A DNA stretch of 5,275 bases from JAATFY01 sp049276515 (GTDB lineage Bacteria > Pseudomonadota > Alphaproteobacteria > UBA9219), in contig JBASWO010000049.1 of assembly GCA_049276515.1 (NCBI GenBank), forward strand, positions 1-5,275. The letters are read 5' to 3'. The notes below the pieces were generated by a model. It did no database searches and was not told the origin of the DNA. It saw only the letters and a list, made by a program, of their open reading frames with translations. Shown here piece after piece: positions 5,230 through 5,275 of this stretch. The translations under genes were made by a program, and so were the position numbers. The first letter of the stretch is position 1. Each line of letters begins with the position of its first letter.

Positions 5230-5275
5230 ATGAGAACCGCCTGCTTTTGCGCCCTAACCATCGCCCTCCTTCCAA
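5230..5275 (+). CDS. Start of a Zur-regulated exported protein (partial; ZnuA-type zinc-binding protein possible)
   Basis: Fifteen codons are present before the window ends: MRTACFCALTIALLP. A positive residue followed by a hydrophobic run is what a signal peptide start looks like, so the product is probably exported. Immediately after a Zur box and next to zur, the commonest choice is the periplasmic zinc-binding subunit of the ZnuABC transporter; a TonB-dependent zinc receptor or another exported zinc-related protein is also possible. Nothing in the visible residues decides between them. An out-of-frame ATG at 5217 gives a hydrophilic peptide and is less likely. The ribosome site is weak. 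Confidence 0.5.
   Translation, partial: MRTACFCALTIALLP

Noticed and set aside
4994..5275. 93-codon minus-strand frame reaching the right edge
   Set aside because: It runs antisense through the Zur zinc domain and the Zur operator and has no family resemblance.

Overview
The window looks like a piece of a Gram-negative, probably alphaproteobacterial, chromosome with roughly balanced base composition. The evidence is the succinylase-type DapD, a short Zur regulator of the alphaproteobacterial kind, a classical proteobacterial Zur operator and a bacterial DUF962 (Mpo1-like) membrane protein. I cannot name a genus from the sequence.

Layout, left to right. Positions 1-216 (minus strand) hold the N-terminal half of a DUF962-family membrane protein. 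Its sequence is disrupted at the window edge by an inverted fold-back: the missing next part of the gene is present, but on the plus strand at positions 1-50. A short divergent spacer of 82 bases follows. Then come asd (299-1318) and dapB (1315-2043) on the plus strand, with an ATGA overlap. Facing them on the minus strand are dapA (2040-2951), dapD (3011-3850) and an MgtC/SapB-family membrane protein gene (3854-4603), transcribed in the order mgtC-like, dapD, dapA. After a 118-base divergent spacer, a Fur-family regulator that is very probably Zur (4722-5171) runs on the plus strand. A near-ideal Zur operator (5195-5215) follows, and then the first 15 codons of an exported protein (5230 to the window end).

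How the genes work together. Asd makes aspartate semialdehyde, DapA condenses it with pyruvate, DapB reduces the product to tetrahydrodipicolinate, and DapD succinylates that. These are four consecutive steps of the lysine/meso-diaminopimelate pathway, which feeds lysine and peptidoglycan synthesis. They are arranged as two convergent two-enzyme blocks whose stop codons overlap. The mgtC-like gene sits three bases upstream of dapD, in the same frame, so it is probably cotranscribed. The right end is a zinc-homeostasis module: Zur is predicted to repress the downstream exported protein through the palindrome.

Most of the window is ordinary core metabolism. The points most worth checking are the fold-back inside the DUF962 gene, the mismatch between a perfect Shine-Dalgarno sequence and the zur start codon, the missing histidine at Zur's expected regulatory zinc site, and the mgtC-dapD linkage. 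I found no RNA gene, CRISPR array or transposase.
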